Origin: Streptacidiphilus jiangxiensis
GTDB taxonomy: Bacteria; Actinomycetota; Actinomycetes; Streptomycetales; Streptomycetaceae
Length of the DNA: 64,000 nucleotides
Assembly: GCF_900109465.1 (NCBI RefSeq)
Contig: NZ_FOAZ01000004.1
Location: forward strand, 248,001 to 312,000
Direction: 5' to 3'
Each line of letters begins with the position of its first letter. Position 1 is the stretch's first letter. Made by a program: the position numbers and the translations under genes. The notes under the pieces were generated by a model. It was given only the letters and a program-made list of their open reading frames with translations. It was not told the DNA's origin and did no database searches. This document shows positions 33,980 to 46,681 of the stretch, piece after piece.

Positions 33980-35281
33980 ATGACCCACGTCCACGATGTC
34001 ATCGGCATCGGCTTCGGCCCGGCCAACCTCGCCCTGGCCATCGCCCTCGAGGAGGAGGGCTACGACCTCGACGTGCGCTTCCTGGAAGCGCGGCCGGGGC
34101 CGTCCTGGCAGAGCGCCATGATGCTCGACGGGTCGGACATCCAGAACCACCCCGTGCGCGACCTGGTCTCGCTGCGCAATCCGCGCAGCCGCTACAGCTT
34201 CATCAACTTCCTCTTCGAGACCGGGCGCCTGCTCGAGCACCTCAACGTCCCGATGGAGTTCCCGCTGCGCAAGGAGTACGCGCAGTACGTCACCTGGGCC
34301 GCCGGCCACTTCGAACGGCTCGTCGACTACGGCGTGCACGCCACCGGCGTCACCGTCGAGCGGGACGCCGAGGGCAACCCGGTCCACACGGTCACCACCT
34401 CGACCGGGGAGACCCTCCGGGGCCGCGCCCTGGTCATCGGCACCGGGCGAACCCCGTTCGTCCCGGAGCCGTTCGACGCGGTGGAGTCGCCGCGGGTCTT
34501 CCACCTGACCCGCTACCTGCCCGCACTGCGGGAGTTGGAGGAGCTGAGCCTCGCCGCCCGGGGCGAGCGGGCGCCGCGTGCCGTGACCGTCGTCGGCGGC
34601 AGCCAGAGCGCGGTCGAACTCACCCTCGACCTCGCCCGCCGCTACCCCGAGGCCCGGGTGACCACCCTCGCGCGCTCGCTGACGCTGCGCCAGAAGGACA
34701 CCAGCCCGTTCAGCGAGGAGGGCTACTTCCCCGAGTTCACCGACTACTACTACCGCGCGCCGCGCGACCGCAAGAACGCCATCGACTCGTTCATGCGGCT
34801 GACCAACTACTCCTCGGCCGACGGCGACGTGCTCCGCGAGCTGTACCGGCTCGTCTACGAGCAGCGCCTGGACGGGGACCAGAAGGTCGTCGTCAGCGGC
34901 AGCCGCCAGGTGCGCAGCATCGAGCCGGGCGAGGACGGCGTGCGGCTCGGCATCGAGGAGCTGAACACCGGGGCGGTGGAGGAGAGCCAGGTCGACTTCG
35001 TGGTCCTGGCCACCGGCTTCCGTGACCTCGGCCCTGCGGCCCACCAGGAGCGGGTGCCCGCGCTGATGCGCGACATCGCCGACGAGTTCGCCTTCGACGG
35101 CGACGGCTACCTGTCGGTCGGCCAGGACTACGAGGTGCGTCCGCTGGTGGCCGGAACGCCCGCGCTCTACCTCAACGGCCTGTGCGAGTCGAGCCACGGG
35201 ATCGGCGACGCCGGCTCGTTCAGCCTGCTGTCGCTGCGGGCCAAGACCATCGCCGAGAGCCTGCGGAAGCGTCTCGACTGA
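33980..35281 (+). CDS. L-lysine N6-monooxygenase (SidA/IucD/PvdA family)
   Basis: The 433-residue flavin N-hydroxylase has the FAD loop GIGFGPANLALAIA at residues 9-22, the NADPH loop VVGGSQSAVEL near 207 and the family motif VLATGFRD near 340. IucD-like enzymes hydroxylate the N6 amine of lysine. In hydrazine-forming clusters (Spb38 type) this supplies the substrate for the cupin/MetRS enzyme. There are no siderophore synthetase genes nearby, which argues against a siderophore role. AGGAGG precedes the ATG, and its TGA overlaps the next ATG. Confidence 0.9.
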   Translation: MTHVHDVIGIGFGPANLALAIALEEEGYDLDVRFLEARPGPSWQSAMMLDGSDIQNHPVRDLVSLRNPRSRYSFINFLFETGRLLEHLNVPMEFPLRKEYAQYVTWAAGHFERLVDYGVHATGVTVERDAEGNPVHTVTTSTGETLRGRALVIGTGRTPFVPEPFDAVESPRVFHLTRYLPALRELEELSLAARGERAPRAVTVVGGSQSAVELTLDLARRYPEARVTTLARSLTLRQKDTSPFSEEGYFPEFTDYYYRAPRDRKNAIDSFMRLTNYSSADGDVLRELYRLVYEQRLDGDQKVVVSGSRQVRSIEPGEDGVRLGIEELNTGAVEESQVDFVVLATGFRDLGPAAHQERVPALMRDIADEFAFDGDGYLSVGQDYEVRPLVAGTPALYLNGLCESSHGIGDAGSFSLLSLRAKTIAESLRKRLD

Positions 35282-36438
35282 TGGAACCCGTACCCAGGCC
35301 GGAACCGAGGATCGCCGCCGGGCTGGCCGGCGGCGTCCTCGGCGCCGGGATGCTGGTCGCGCCACCGGTGGTCGCGGCCCTGGCGGCGGGCGACAGCCTC
35401 CTGGTCTGGGCGGCGCACATCCTGCTGGGCGGGTCGGTCAGCCTCCTGCTGTCCGCGCTGGTCCGGGCGCGCCTCGGTCCCGACACGCTGTCGGGGGCGG
35501 TCGGCGCGCTGCTGGGGCGGTGGGCCCGGCGGGCGGTCGACGGAGTCTTCGCCGTCGCCTTCACCGCCGGACAGGCGGCCATCGCCTGGTTCGCGGCCAC
35601 GTGCCTGCTGACGGCCGCCCACGGGACGGTGCCACGCCCGGGGGCGGGAGTGCTGCTGCTCGCGCTCGGCATGCTGGCGATGGCGGTGGCCGCGGCGCTC
35701 GGTCCGTTGTCGCTCCCGGGCGCGGTGCTGCGGCTGCGTCCCTGGGTCGTCGGGGCGTTGGCCCTGGCGGACGCCGTCTGGGTGTGGCCGGCCGTGCACA
35801 CGGCGGGCCCGCCCACACCGCTGGCCGTGACCGGGTGGTCCCCGTTCGCGGTCCGGTGGCTGGCCTTCGCCGCCCTGTTCTTCGCCGGCGTGGGTTGGGA
35901 GGCGGTCACCCGGGTCGTGCCGACGGCCGCAGCCGGACCGCGCCGCACCGTCGTCGGCGTGGTCCTGGGCACGGCCACCGTGGCCGTGGTCTACCTGGGC
36001 CTGGCCGAGGCCCAGCGGCTGGCCGCCGGACCGGAGCCGGAGTCGGCGCCGGCACCGCTGCGCTGGTTGCTCGCCGGTGCCACGGCCGTGGTGCTGACCT
36101 CCTACTGCTTCACCAACGTGCGCACCGCCGCCCGGATCGCCGCCCGGCTGCGTCCCACCGAACCGGGTCGCACCGAGCCGGGTCGCACCGAACCGGGCAA
36201 GGCTCTCATCGGTGCCGTCGGCGCCGCGTGCTGCGCCTTCGCCTGCCTCGGAACGCGCGACGGCGCCGTGCCGCTGCTGCTGCTCGGGCCGGCCGCGGCC
36301 GCGGTGACCGGCTACGCCCTGGCGGCGGTCGCGGCCGTGCGCCGCGGCCACCCGCTCCTGCGCGTGGGAGCGGCCGTGGTCCTGCTCGTGCTCCTGGCCA
36401 CGGCGGTCCTCGCCGTGCCCGCCCTGTTGGGCGGTTGA
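35281..36438 (+). CDS. APC superfamily amino acid transporter-like membrane protein
   Basis: This 385-residue integral membrane protein has about 11 hydrophobic segments and an N-terminal IAAGLAGGVLGAGMLVAPPV, the glycine-rich first helix of APC-type transporters. A soluble loop holds three copies of TEPGR (encoded by 15-bp repeats at 36157-36201). It could export the product or take up a precursor such as lysine or diaminobutyrate. ATG 35281 overlaps the stop of the hydroxylase by one base. It is shorter than the usual 12-helix permease. Confidence 0.75.
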   Translation: MEPVPRPEPRIAAGLAGGVLGAGMLVAPPVVAALAAGDSLLVWAAHILLGGSVSLLLSALVRARLGPDTLSGAVGALLGRWARRAVDGVFAVAFTAGQAAIAWFAATCLLTAAHGTVPRPGAGVLLLALGMLAMAVAAALGPLSLPGAVLRLRPWVVGALALADAVWVWPAVHTAGPPTPLAVTGWSPFAVRWLAFAALFFAGVGWEAVTRVVPTAAAGPRRTVVGVVLGTATVAVVYLGLAEAQRLAAGPEPESAPAPLRWLLAGATAVVLTSYCFTNVRTAARIAARLRPTEPGRTEPGRTEPGKALIGAVGAACCAFACLGTRDGAVPLLLLGPAAAAVTGYALAAVAAVRRGHPLLRVGAAVVLLVLLATAVLAVPALLGG

Positions 36439-36541
36439 CGGACGGGCGCGATCCGCCCGCACCGCCGACCGTCCCGCAGTACTCCCCGTTTTCTCCTTCC
36501 CGACCGGCCATCTGACCGAGCCACAGCTCCGAGGGGACACC

Positions 36542-37795
36542 ATGAACGTCACCACCATCGAATCCGAAGTCCGCACCTACTGCAGGAACTGGCCGGTGGA
36601 GTTCGAGCGGGCGGCCGGGAGCCGCATGTTCGACCGCGACGGGCGCGCCTACCTGGACTTCTTCGCCGGGGCCAGCGCCCTGAACTACGGTCACAACCAC
36701 CCGGCGCTCAAGCGGGCGCTGATCTCGTACCTGGAGCAGGACGGGGTCACCCACAGCCTGGACATGCTGACCGTCGCGAAGCAGGAGTTCCTCACCGAGT
36801 TCGCGGCGCGGGTGCTCGGCCCGCGCCAACTCGACTACCGGGTGCAGTTCCCCGGCCCCACCGGGACCAACGCGGTGGAGGCCGCGCTCAAGCTGGCCCG
36901 CAAGGTGACCGGCCGGCAGTCCGTGGTCGCCTTCACCGGCGGCTTCCACGGCATGTCGCTGGGCTCGCTGGCCGTCACGGGCAACGCGAGCAAGCGCGGC
37001 GGGGCCGGCGTCCCGCTCGGACACACCTGGCGCATCCCGTACGACGGTTTCGCCGGGGGCGAGGTGTCCGGGCTCAAGCTGCTGGACTCCATGCTGTCCG
37101 ACAGCAGCAGCGGCATGGACCTCCCGGCGGCCGTCATCGTGGAGACGGTCCAGGGCGAGGGCGGCGTCAACGTGGCCGGTCCGGTCTGGCTGGCCGACCT
37201 CGCGGAGCTCTGCCGCCGCCGGGGCATCCTCCTGATCGTCGACGACATCCAGATGGGCTGCGGCCGCACCGGCTCCTTCTTCAGTTTCGAGTCGGCCGGG
37301 ATCACCCCGGACATCGTCTGCCTGTCCAAGTCCATCAGCGGCTACGGCCTCCCGATGGCCCTGACGCTCTTCCGCACCGAGCTGGACGTGTGGCAGCCGG
37401 GGGAGCACAACGGCACCTTCCGCGGCAACAACCCGGCGTTCGTGACGGCGACCGCCGCGCTGCGCGAGTTCTGGGCCGACAGCACCCTGGAGAAGCAGAC
37501 CGCCGAGCGTGGTCTCCGCTTCGAGGAGGTGCTGGGGGAGCTCGCCGCCCAGTACCCGGAGCACGTGTCGGAGCTGCGCGGCCGCGGCCTGGTCTGGGGC
37601 CTGGCGTTCCGGGAGCCGGACCTGGCCCGGCAGGTCGCCGCGACCGCCTTCGCCGCCGGACTGCTGGTGGAGACGGCGGGCTCCAACGACGAGGTGGTCA
37701 AGCTGCTGCCGCCGCTGACCTCGACGGACGAGGAGCTCGCCGAGGGCCTCGGCATCCTGCGGGAGTCCGTGCGGTCCGTTGCGGAAGCGTATTGA
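36542..37795 (+). CDS. L-2,4-diaminobutyrate aminotransferase (EctB-like, class III PLP)
   Basis: The 417-residue enzyme has the EctB hallmarks ESEVRTYCRNWP, FPGPTGTNAVEAALKLARKV, IVDDIQMGCGRTG, the PLP lysine K263 in LSKSISGYGLP and HNGTFRGNNPAFVTA. EctB makes 2,4-diaminobutyrate from aspartate semialdehyde and glutamate. No ectA or ectC follows, so ectoine is not the goal, and diaminobutyrate may be a building block. Alternatively the enzyme could re-aminate 2-aminoadipate 6-semialdehyde, the by-product of the hydrazinoacetate step, back to lysine. GAGGGGAC lies upstream of the ATG. Confidence 0.88.
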   Translation: MNVTTIESEVRTYCRNWPVEFERAAGSRMFDRDGRAYLDFFAGASALNYGHNHPALKRALISYLEQDGVTHSLDMLTVAKQEFLTEFAARVLGPRQLDYRVQFPGPTGTNAVEAALKLARKVTGRQSVVAFTGGFHGMSLGSLAVTGNASKRGGAGVPLGHTWRIPYDGFAGGEVSGLKLLDSMLSDSSSGMDLPAAVIVETVQGEGGVNVAGPVWLADLAELCRRRGILLIVDDIQMGCGRTGSFFSFESAGITPDIVCLSKSISGYGLPMALTLFRTELDVWQPGEHNGTFRGNNPAFVTATAALREFWADSTLEKQTAERGLRFEEVLGELAAQYPEHVSELRGRGLVWGLAFREPDLARQVAATAFAAGLLVETAGSNDEVVKLLPPLTSTDEELAEGLGILRESVRSVAEAY

Positions 37796-37867
37796 TCCAC
37801 TTCGGTACCGCCCGTAGGCTGCGGCGTGTACGGACTGCGTGTTGAACTACTGACCGGAGGAGTTCCG

Positions 37868-39163
37868 TTGGACCGTCAGCTCGGGCGTAGGCCCGCCCTG
37901 GTCGTGATGAGCGACCTGGCCGCTCTGGCCCGTCAGCACCGTCTGATCGTCGACATCGCCGAGCGCGGGTTGACGGTGCTGGTCGTGGTCGGACCGTCGA
38001 CCGACCTGGAGAAGCTGGACGGCCACATCCGGGACGGCGGGCATCCGCTGTCCCGGATCGCGGAGGTCCGTCAGCTTCCTGATGCCGCAGTCGGTGCCGT
38101 GCTGGCATCCGTGCAGGACTGGATCACGGACTACGACGTGCGCGGCGTGATCTGCGCCGGCGAGGTCTTCGTCGACGCGACGGCCGTCCTGGCCGAGGTG
38201 CTGGGCCTGCCCAGCACCGGGACCTGGGCGGCCCGGGTGTGCCGCGACAAGGTCATGCAGCGCGTCGTGCTGCGGGACCACGGACCGAAGTGGCGCGCCT
38301 ACGCCCCGCACGACCGGCACCGCGCCGCCTCCGAGGTCTACCCGTGCGTCGTCAAGCCGGCCGGGCGGATGTTCAGTTCGGGTGTCGTCCGGTGCGACGA
38401 CGCCGGGCAGCTGCAGGACGCGCTGGGCCAGTACGGGCCGGACGAGACGATCCTGGTCGAGGAGCTCGTCACCGGTCCCGAGTTCTCCGTCGAGGCCCTG
38501 GTGCACCGCGGCGAACTGCTGTGGAGCGGCGTCACCGGCAAGACCACGAACGAGGACAGCGGCCGCTTCTTCACGGAGATCGGCCACACCAGCCCGGCCA
38601 AGCTGCCGCCCGCCGACACGGAGGCGCTCGTGGCGGCGAACGCGGCCATCCTGAAGGCGTTGCGCTTCGAGAGCGGGATCACCCACGCGGAGTTCCGGCT
38701 CCGCGACGGGCAGCCGGTGCTGATGGAGATCGCCGCGCGACTGCCCGGCGACGCGATCACCATGCTCTGGAACCTCGCCACCGGTCTGCCGTTGGAGCCG
38801 GCCATCGTCGACCTCGCGCTCGGGGTGCGGCCGGACTACCCGGCGCCGACGCGGCGGGCGCTGCAGCGCTTCACCGAGCACCGCCCCGGCCGGCTGGTGG
38901 ACGTCACCTGCGCGGAGGCGCCGGTGTCGTGGATCTCTGAGGACGCCTTCTGGCCGATCGCGGTGCCGTCGGCGGACCCGCAGGCTCCGGCCCGTGCCGT
39001 GTCGGTCATGGTCGGCGTTCCGCGCGGCACCGAGCTCGGGGCGCTGAACGACTCCTACGGGCGCTCGGCGTCCGTGGTCGTCGACCTCCCCTGGGAGGCG
39101 GAGCCGGACCGTGAGGCGCACACCTTCACGGACCGGGTCGAGTTGGTGATCGAGGGGGGCTGA
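37868..39163 (+). CDS. ATP-grasp ligase
   Basis: The 431-residue protein has the ATP-grasp layout of amino-acid ligases: a pre-ATP-grasp domain (1-115), YPCVVKPAGRMFSSGV (about 158-173) for ATP binding, ILVEELVTGPEFSVEALV, and the Mg2+ site EFRLRDGQPVLMEIAARLPGD. It forms an amide by way of an acyl phosphate, and is a candidate for joining diaminobutyrate or another amino acid to the hydrazinoacetyl-derived unit. TTG 37868 was preferred over an in-frame GTG at 37826 because GGAGGAG lies 5 nt upstream. It is the last gene of the plus-strand operon, followed by a terminator. Confidence 0.85.
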   Translation: MDRQLGRRPALVVMSDLAALARQHRLIVDIAERGLTVLVVVGPSTDLEKLDGHIRDGGHPLSRIAEVRQLPDAAVGAVLASVQDWITDYDVRGVICAGEVFVDATAVLAEVLGLPSTGTWAARVCRDKVMQRVVLRDHGPKWRAYAPHDRHRAASEVYPCVVKPAGRMFSSGVVRCDDAGQLQDALGQYGPDETILVEELVTGPEFSVEALVHRGELLWSGVTGKTTNEDSGRFFTEIGHTSPAKLPPADTEALVAANAAILKALRFESGITHAEFRLRDGQPVLMEIAARLPGDAITMLWNLATGLPLEPAIVDLALGVRPDYPAPTRRALQRFTEHRPGRLVDVTCAEAPVSWISEDAFWPIAVPSADPQAPARAVSVMVGVPRGTELGALNDSYGRSASVVVDLPWEAEPDREAHTFTDRVELVIEGG

Positions 39164-39179
39164 CCCCCGGTCTGCCGCG

Positions 39180-39228
39180 CAGGTGCGGCCCGGCGTCACC
39201 GCGGCTTGCGGACGCCGGGCCGCACCTG
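39180..39228. terminator. Bidirectional terminator at the end of the cluster operon
   Basis: CAGGTGCGGCCCGGCGTC (39180-39197) and its exact complement (39211-39228) form an 18-bp stem with a 13-nt loop between the convergent ATP-grasp and MFS genes. It marks the right end of the operon. Confidence 0.88.
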
Positions 39229-39244
39229 TCTGCCCCGGAGGGAA

Positions 39245-40504
39245 TCAGACCGGAGCCGACGCGGACTCCGGCTGGGCCGCTGCCGAGGCGGCGACCCGCC
39301 GGTCCAGTGCCGTGCCGATACGCAGTTGGGCCGCGCCGGCGACCAGGCCGGCGACGAGGCAGCCGGTCCAGAGCGGCGCCGCGCCCCAGGCGTGGATCAC
39401 CGATCCGCCGAGCAGCGGTGCCAGCACCGCCGAGCCCGTCCAGGCGACCTGGTACAGGCCCTGGTACCGGCCGCGCAGGTGGTCGGGGGAGAGCCGCGCC
39501 ACGAGCGCGAAGCCGGTCGGCGTGTTGCCGATCTCGCCCAGCGTCCACACCACGACCGAGAGCGCGTAGACCCCGGCCGAGTGCCCGAGCAGCAGTACCG
39601 CGTAGCCGATCCCGATCACCGCCGACGAGGCGGCCAGCACGCGGGATTCGGGGAACTTCCGGTAGAGCCGGGTGAGCGGCAGTTGGGCGAGGGCGACCAC
39701 GATCCCGTTGAGCGCGACCACGCGTCCGAAGGCGCTGGGGGAGAACCCGTCCACACCCATGGAGATCGGCAGACCGCTGTCGGCCTGCGCGAGGATGGTG
39801 AGCACCAGGAAGCCGGCGACGACGAACGCCACGAACGTCCGGTCGCGGAGCACGGCCCCCATCCCCTGGCCCGCCGCGGCCTCGTCCGCCGCTGCTGCGG
39901 CCCGCTGCGGGCCGGCGACCCGGGTGGCGATCAGCACGGCACTGAGCACGGTGGTGCCGGCGTCCAGCCAGAACAGGGCGGTGTACCCGGTGAGGGTGAC
40001 CAGGCCGACCGAGAACATGGCGACGGAGTAACCGATGTTGATCGCCCAGAAGTTGAGCGAGTAGGCCCTGGCCCGGTCCGGCTCGGGGATGACCTCGGCG
40101 ATGAGCGCGTTGTTCGCGGGCCGCGTCGCGTTGTTGGCCAGGCCGACGGCGAAGCCGCCGAGCAGCAGCGCCCAGGGCGAACGGCCGTACGCGAGGGCGA
40201 CCATGCAGGTCGCGGTGGCGACCTGGGCGCCCACCAGCGTCGGCTTGTGCCCGAGGCGGTCGGCCAGCACTCCGCCGAAGGGCCCGGAGACGAGCGACCC
40301 GATGCCGATCGCCGAGACGACGGCGCCGGCGAGGACGGTGCCGCGGTGCAGCTCGCCGGTGACGTAGTAGGCGAGCAGCGGCATCACGAAGCCGCCGGCG
40401 CGGTTGACCAGTTGGGCCGTCCAGAGCCACCAGAAGTCGCCGGGCAGTCCGCCGAAGGTCGCCGCGGCCGCCGACCGCGCTCGTGCCACTGCTCGCATCT
40501 GCAC
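39245..40504 (-). CDS. MFS transporter
   Basis: The 419-residue protein has 12 predicted membrane helices and the MFS motif A GGVLADRLGHKPTL after helix 2 (residues about 77-90). It resembles small actinobacterial drug or metabolite exporters. It follows an HxlR regulator gene on the same strand by 40 bp, so the pair is probably an inducible efflux operon next to the cluster, perhaps for self-resistance. GTG 40504 or ATG 40498 are both possible, and GGGGTGG precedes them. Confidence 0.84.
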   Translation of the reverse strand: MQMRAVARARSAAAATFGGLPGDFWWLWTAQLVNRAGGFVMPLLAYYVTGELHRGTVLAGAVVSAIGIGSLVSGPFGGVLADRLGHKPTLVGAQVATATCMVALAYGRSPWALLLGGFAVGLANNATRPANNALIAEVIPEPDRARAYSLNFWAINIGYSVAMFSVGLVTLTGYTALFWLDAGTTVLSAVLIATRVAGPQRAAAAADEAAAGQGMGAVLRDRTFVAFVVAGFLVLTILAQADSGLPISMGVDGFSPSAFGRVVALNGIVVALAQLPLTRLYRKFPESRVLAASSAVIGIGYAVLLLGHSAGVYALSVVVWTLGEIGNTPTGFALVARLSPDHLRGRYQGLYQVAWTGSAVLAPLLGGSVIHAWGAAPLWTGCLVAGLVAGAAQLRIGTALDRRVAASAAAQPESASAPV

Positions 40505-40544
40505 AAGACCACCCCGTCAGAACCATGGTGCAGGTGAGTGGATC

Positions 40545-40919
40545 TTACGAGACGGGCTGCCCGGTGAACCAGTGCGCCCGGACGGCGTCCGTCGGTCGCT
40601 GCTCGCCCATGCTGTCCAGCCCCCAGCCGGCGAGGGCCTCGACGACCTGGCGCAGTGCCAGGCCGCGTTCGGTCAGCTCGTAGACCGTCGCGCTCGCGGG
40701 CGGCTCCAGCCGCCGGCGCGTGACCACGCCCTCGGCCTCCAGCTGCTTGAGCCGCGTGGCGAGGATGTCGGTGGAGACGCCCGGCAGATCCGCGTGCAGG
40801 TCGGTGTAGCGCCTTGCGCCGCGCAGGAGTTCACGGACGATCAGGAGGCTCCAGCGCTCTCCCACCGCGTCCAGGGCGCGGGCGACGGCGCAGTACTGGT
40901 CGTAGCTTCGGCGTGACAT
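40545..40919 (-). CDS. HxlR family winged-helix regulator
   Basis: The 124-residue protein has the HxlR fold: YDQYCAVARALDAVGERWSLLIVRELL (residues 6-32), then GVSTDILATRLKQLEAEGVV as the recognition helix and wing start. A cysteine near the N-terminus (C10) is at the position often used for redox or electrophile sensing. It lies directly upstream of the MFS gene and likely controls it and itself. A short ACTTT/AAAGT palindrome 26 bp upstream suits HxlR binding. ATG 40919 begins the conserved sequence, and longer starts lack support. Confidence 0.85.
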   Translation of the reverse strand: MSRRSYDQYCAVARALDAVGERWSLLIVRELLRGARRYTDLHADLPGVSTDILATRLKQLEAEGVVTRRRLEPPASATVYELTERGLALRQVVEALAGWGLDSMGEQRPTDAVRAHWFTGQPVS

Positions 40920-40945
40920 GGGCGTCAGCATAGCCAAAAGGTTGG

Positions 40946-40956
40946 ACTTTCAAAGT
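40946..40956. promoter_or_regulatory. Candidate HxlR operator
   Basis: ACTTT and AAAGT flank one C, in the 108-bp divergent gap between hxlR and the aminotransferase gene at 41028. Short AT-rich dyads of this kind are typical of HxlR family sites. Confidence 0.45.
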
Positions 40957-41027
40957 GCGAGCTTGGTAGAACAAAGCAGTCGCGTCGGTTCGGGTCCGCA
41001 GCAGGAGTGACGGTCGGGAGGCCGCAG

Positions 41028-42239
41028 ATGGAGTTTCGGCAGTCCAGCAAGCTGAAGGACGTGTGCTACGAGATCCGTGGCCCGGTGGTCGACCAGGCCA
41101 ACGCGCTCGAGGAGGCCGGCCACAGCGTGCTGCGCCTGAACACGGGCAACCCCGCGCCGTTCGGTTTCGAGGCGCCGGAGGAGATCCTCCAGGACATCAT
41201 TCGCAACCTCCCCAACGCGCACGGCTACAGCGACTCCCGCGGCATCCTGCCCGCCCGGCGCGCGGTCGTGCAGTACTACCAGCAGCGCGGCGTCGCGGGC
41301 GTCGGCGTCGACGACGTCTATCTCGGCAACGGCGCGTCCGAGCTGATCCAGATGGCCGTGCAGGCGCTGGTGGACGACGGCGACGAGGTGCTGGTGCCCG
41401 CGCCCGACTTCCCGCTGTGGACGGCCGTGGTGCGCCTCGCCGGGGGCAAGGCCGTGCACTACATGTGCGACGAGGAGGCCGACTGGTACCCCGACCTCGC
41501 CGACATCGCCGCGAAGATCACCGACCGCACCAAGGCCGTCGTCGTCATCAACCCCAACAACCCGACCGGCGCGGTCTACTCGAAGGAGCTCCTTCAGGGC
41601 ATCCTCGAACTCGCCCGCCGCCACGGCCTGATGGTGTTCGCCGACGAGATCTACGACAAGATCCTCTACGACGGTGTCGAGCACCACTGCCTGGCCGCGC
41701 TGGCCGACGACGTGGTGACGCTGACCTTCAACGGCCTGTCCAAGGCCTACCGGGTGGCCGGCTTCCGCAGCGGCTGGCTGGTCGTCTCGGGGCCCAAGGA
41801 ACAGGCCCGGGACTACCTGGAGGGCCTCACCATGCTGGCCGCCATGCGGCTGTGCCCGAACGTCCCGGCGCAGTACGCGGTGCAGGCCGCGCTCGGCGGG
41901 CACCAGTCGATCCACGACCTCACGCTGCCGAACGGGAGGCTGACCGAGCAGCGCGACATCGCCTGGCGGACCCTCAACGACATCCCGGGCGTGAGCTGCG
42001 TCAAGCCCAAGGGCGCGCTCTACGCGTTCGCCAAGCTCGACCCGGCCGTCCACAAGATCGTCGACGACGAGCGCTTCGTGCTGGACCTGCTGCTCCGCGA
42101 GAAGATCCACATCGTCCAGGGCACCGGCTTCAACTGGCCGGCTCCGGACCACTTCCGCTTCGTCACGCTGCCCCGGGCCGACGAACTGGAGACCGCCGTC
42201 AACCGCATCGGCCGGTTCCTCGCCACGTACCGCCAGTAG
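41028..42239 (+). CDS. Pyridoxal phosphate-dependent aminotransferase (AlaA/AspC-like, class I)
   Basis: The 403-residue fold-type I enzyme has LNTGNPAPFGF, INPNNPTGAVYSKE, the PLP lysine K239 in FNGLSKAYRVAGFRSGW and the C-terminal FRFVTLP arginine motif. It is closest in pattern to AlaA-type alanine/glutamate aminotransferases. GGGAGG sits 6 nt before the ATG, and the upstream GTG 41007 lacks correct spacing. It is divergent from hxlR. It is probably a conserved primary-metabolism gene, although supply of an amino donor to the cluster is conceivable. Confidence 0.86.
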   Translation: MEFRQSSKLKDVCYEIRGPVVDQANALEEAGHSVLRLNTGNPAPFGFEAPEEILQDIIRNLPNAHGYSDSRGILPARRAVVQYYQQRGVAGVGVDDVYLGNGASELIQMAVQALVDDGDEVLVPAPDFPLWTAVVRLAGGKAVHYMCDEEADWYPDLADIAAKITDRTKAVVVINPNNPTGAVYSKELLQGILELARRHGLMVFADEIYDKILYDGVEHHCLAALADDVVTLTFNGLSKAYRVAGFRSGWLVVSGPKEQARDYLEGLTMLAAMRLCPNVPAQYAVQAALGGHQSIHDLTLPNGRLTEQRDIAWRTLNDIPGVSCVKPKGALYAFAKLDPAVHKIVDDERFVLDLLLREKIHIVQGTGFNWPAPDHFRFVTLPRADELETAVNRIGRFLATYRQ

Positions 42240-42247
42240 TCCGCTCC

Positions 42248-42270
42248 TGTAGGACATAGGCCGTCCTACA
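42248..42270. promoter_or_regulatory. Operator-like inverted repeat before the DHA2 exporter
   Basis: TGTAGGAC (42248-42255) and GTCCTACA (42263-42270) are perfect complements separated by 7 bp, lying 60 bp before the exporter start and just after the aminotransferase stop. The size and symmetry suit a dimeric repressor, whose gene is not in the immediate vicinity. Confidence 0.6.
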
Positions 42271-42329
42271 TGCCTCATAGCGTGGTTCCTGTCAGGGAGA
42301 GCGCAGCAGCAAGGGGCAGGAGAGAAGAG

Positions 42330-46671
<4,342 letters not shown>

Positions 46672-46681
46672 TCGGCGCCCG

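Noticed and set aside
33980-35281. Hydroxamate siderophore cluster based on the lysine N-hydroxylase
   Set aside because: No IucA/IucC synthetase, siderophore NRPS, ferric-siderophore uptake genes or iron box were seen. The adjacent cupin/MetRS and FAD oxidase genes fit hydrazine formation instead.
36542-37795. Ectoine biosynthesis locus
   Set aside because: Only the EctB-type enzyme is present. Neither the acetyltransferase EctA nor the cyclase EctC follows, and the flanking genes are a transporter and an ATP-grasp ligase.
21884-39163. Direct assignment to negamycin, azaserine or triacsin
   Set aside because: There is no methyltransferase or lysine aminomutase for negamycin and no polyketide synthase for triacsin. 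The gene set differs from what I recall for azaserine, so only the hydrazine-forming part is claimed as shared.
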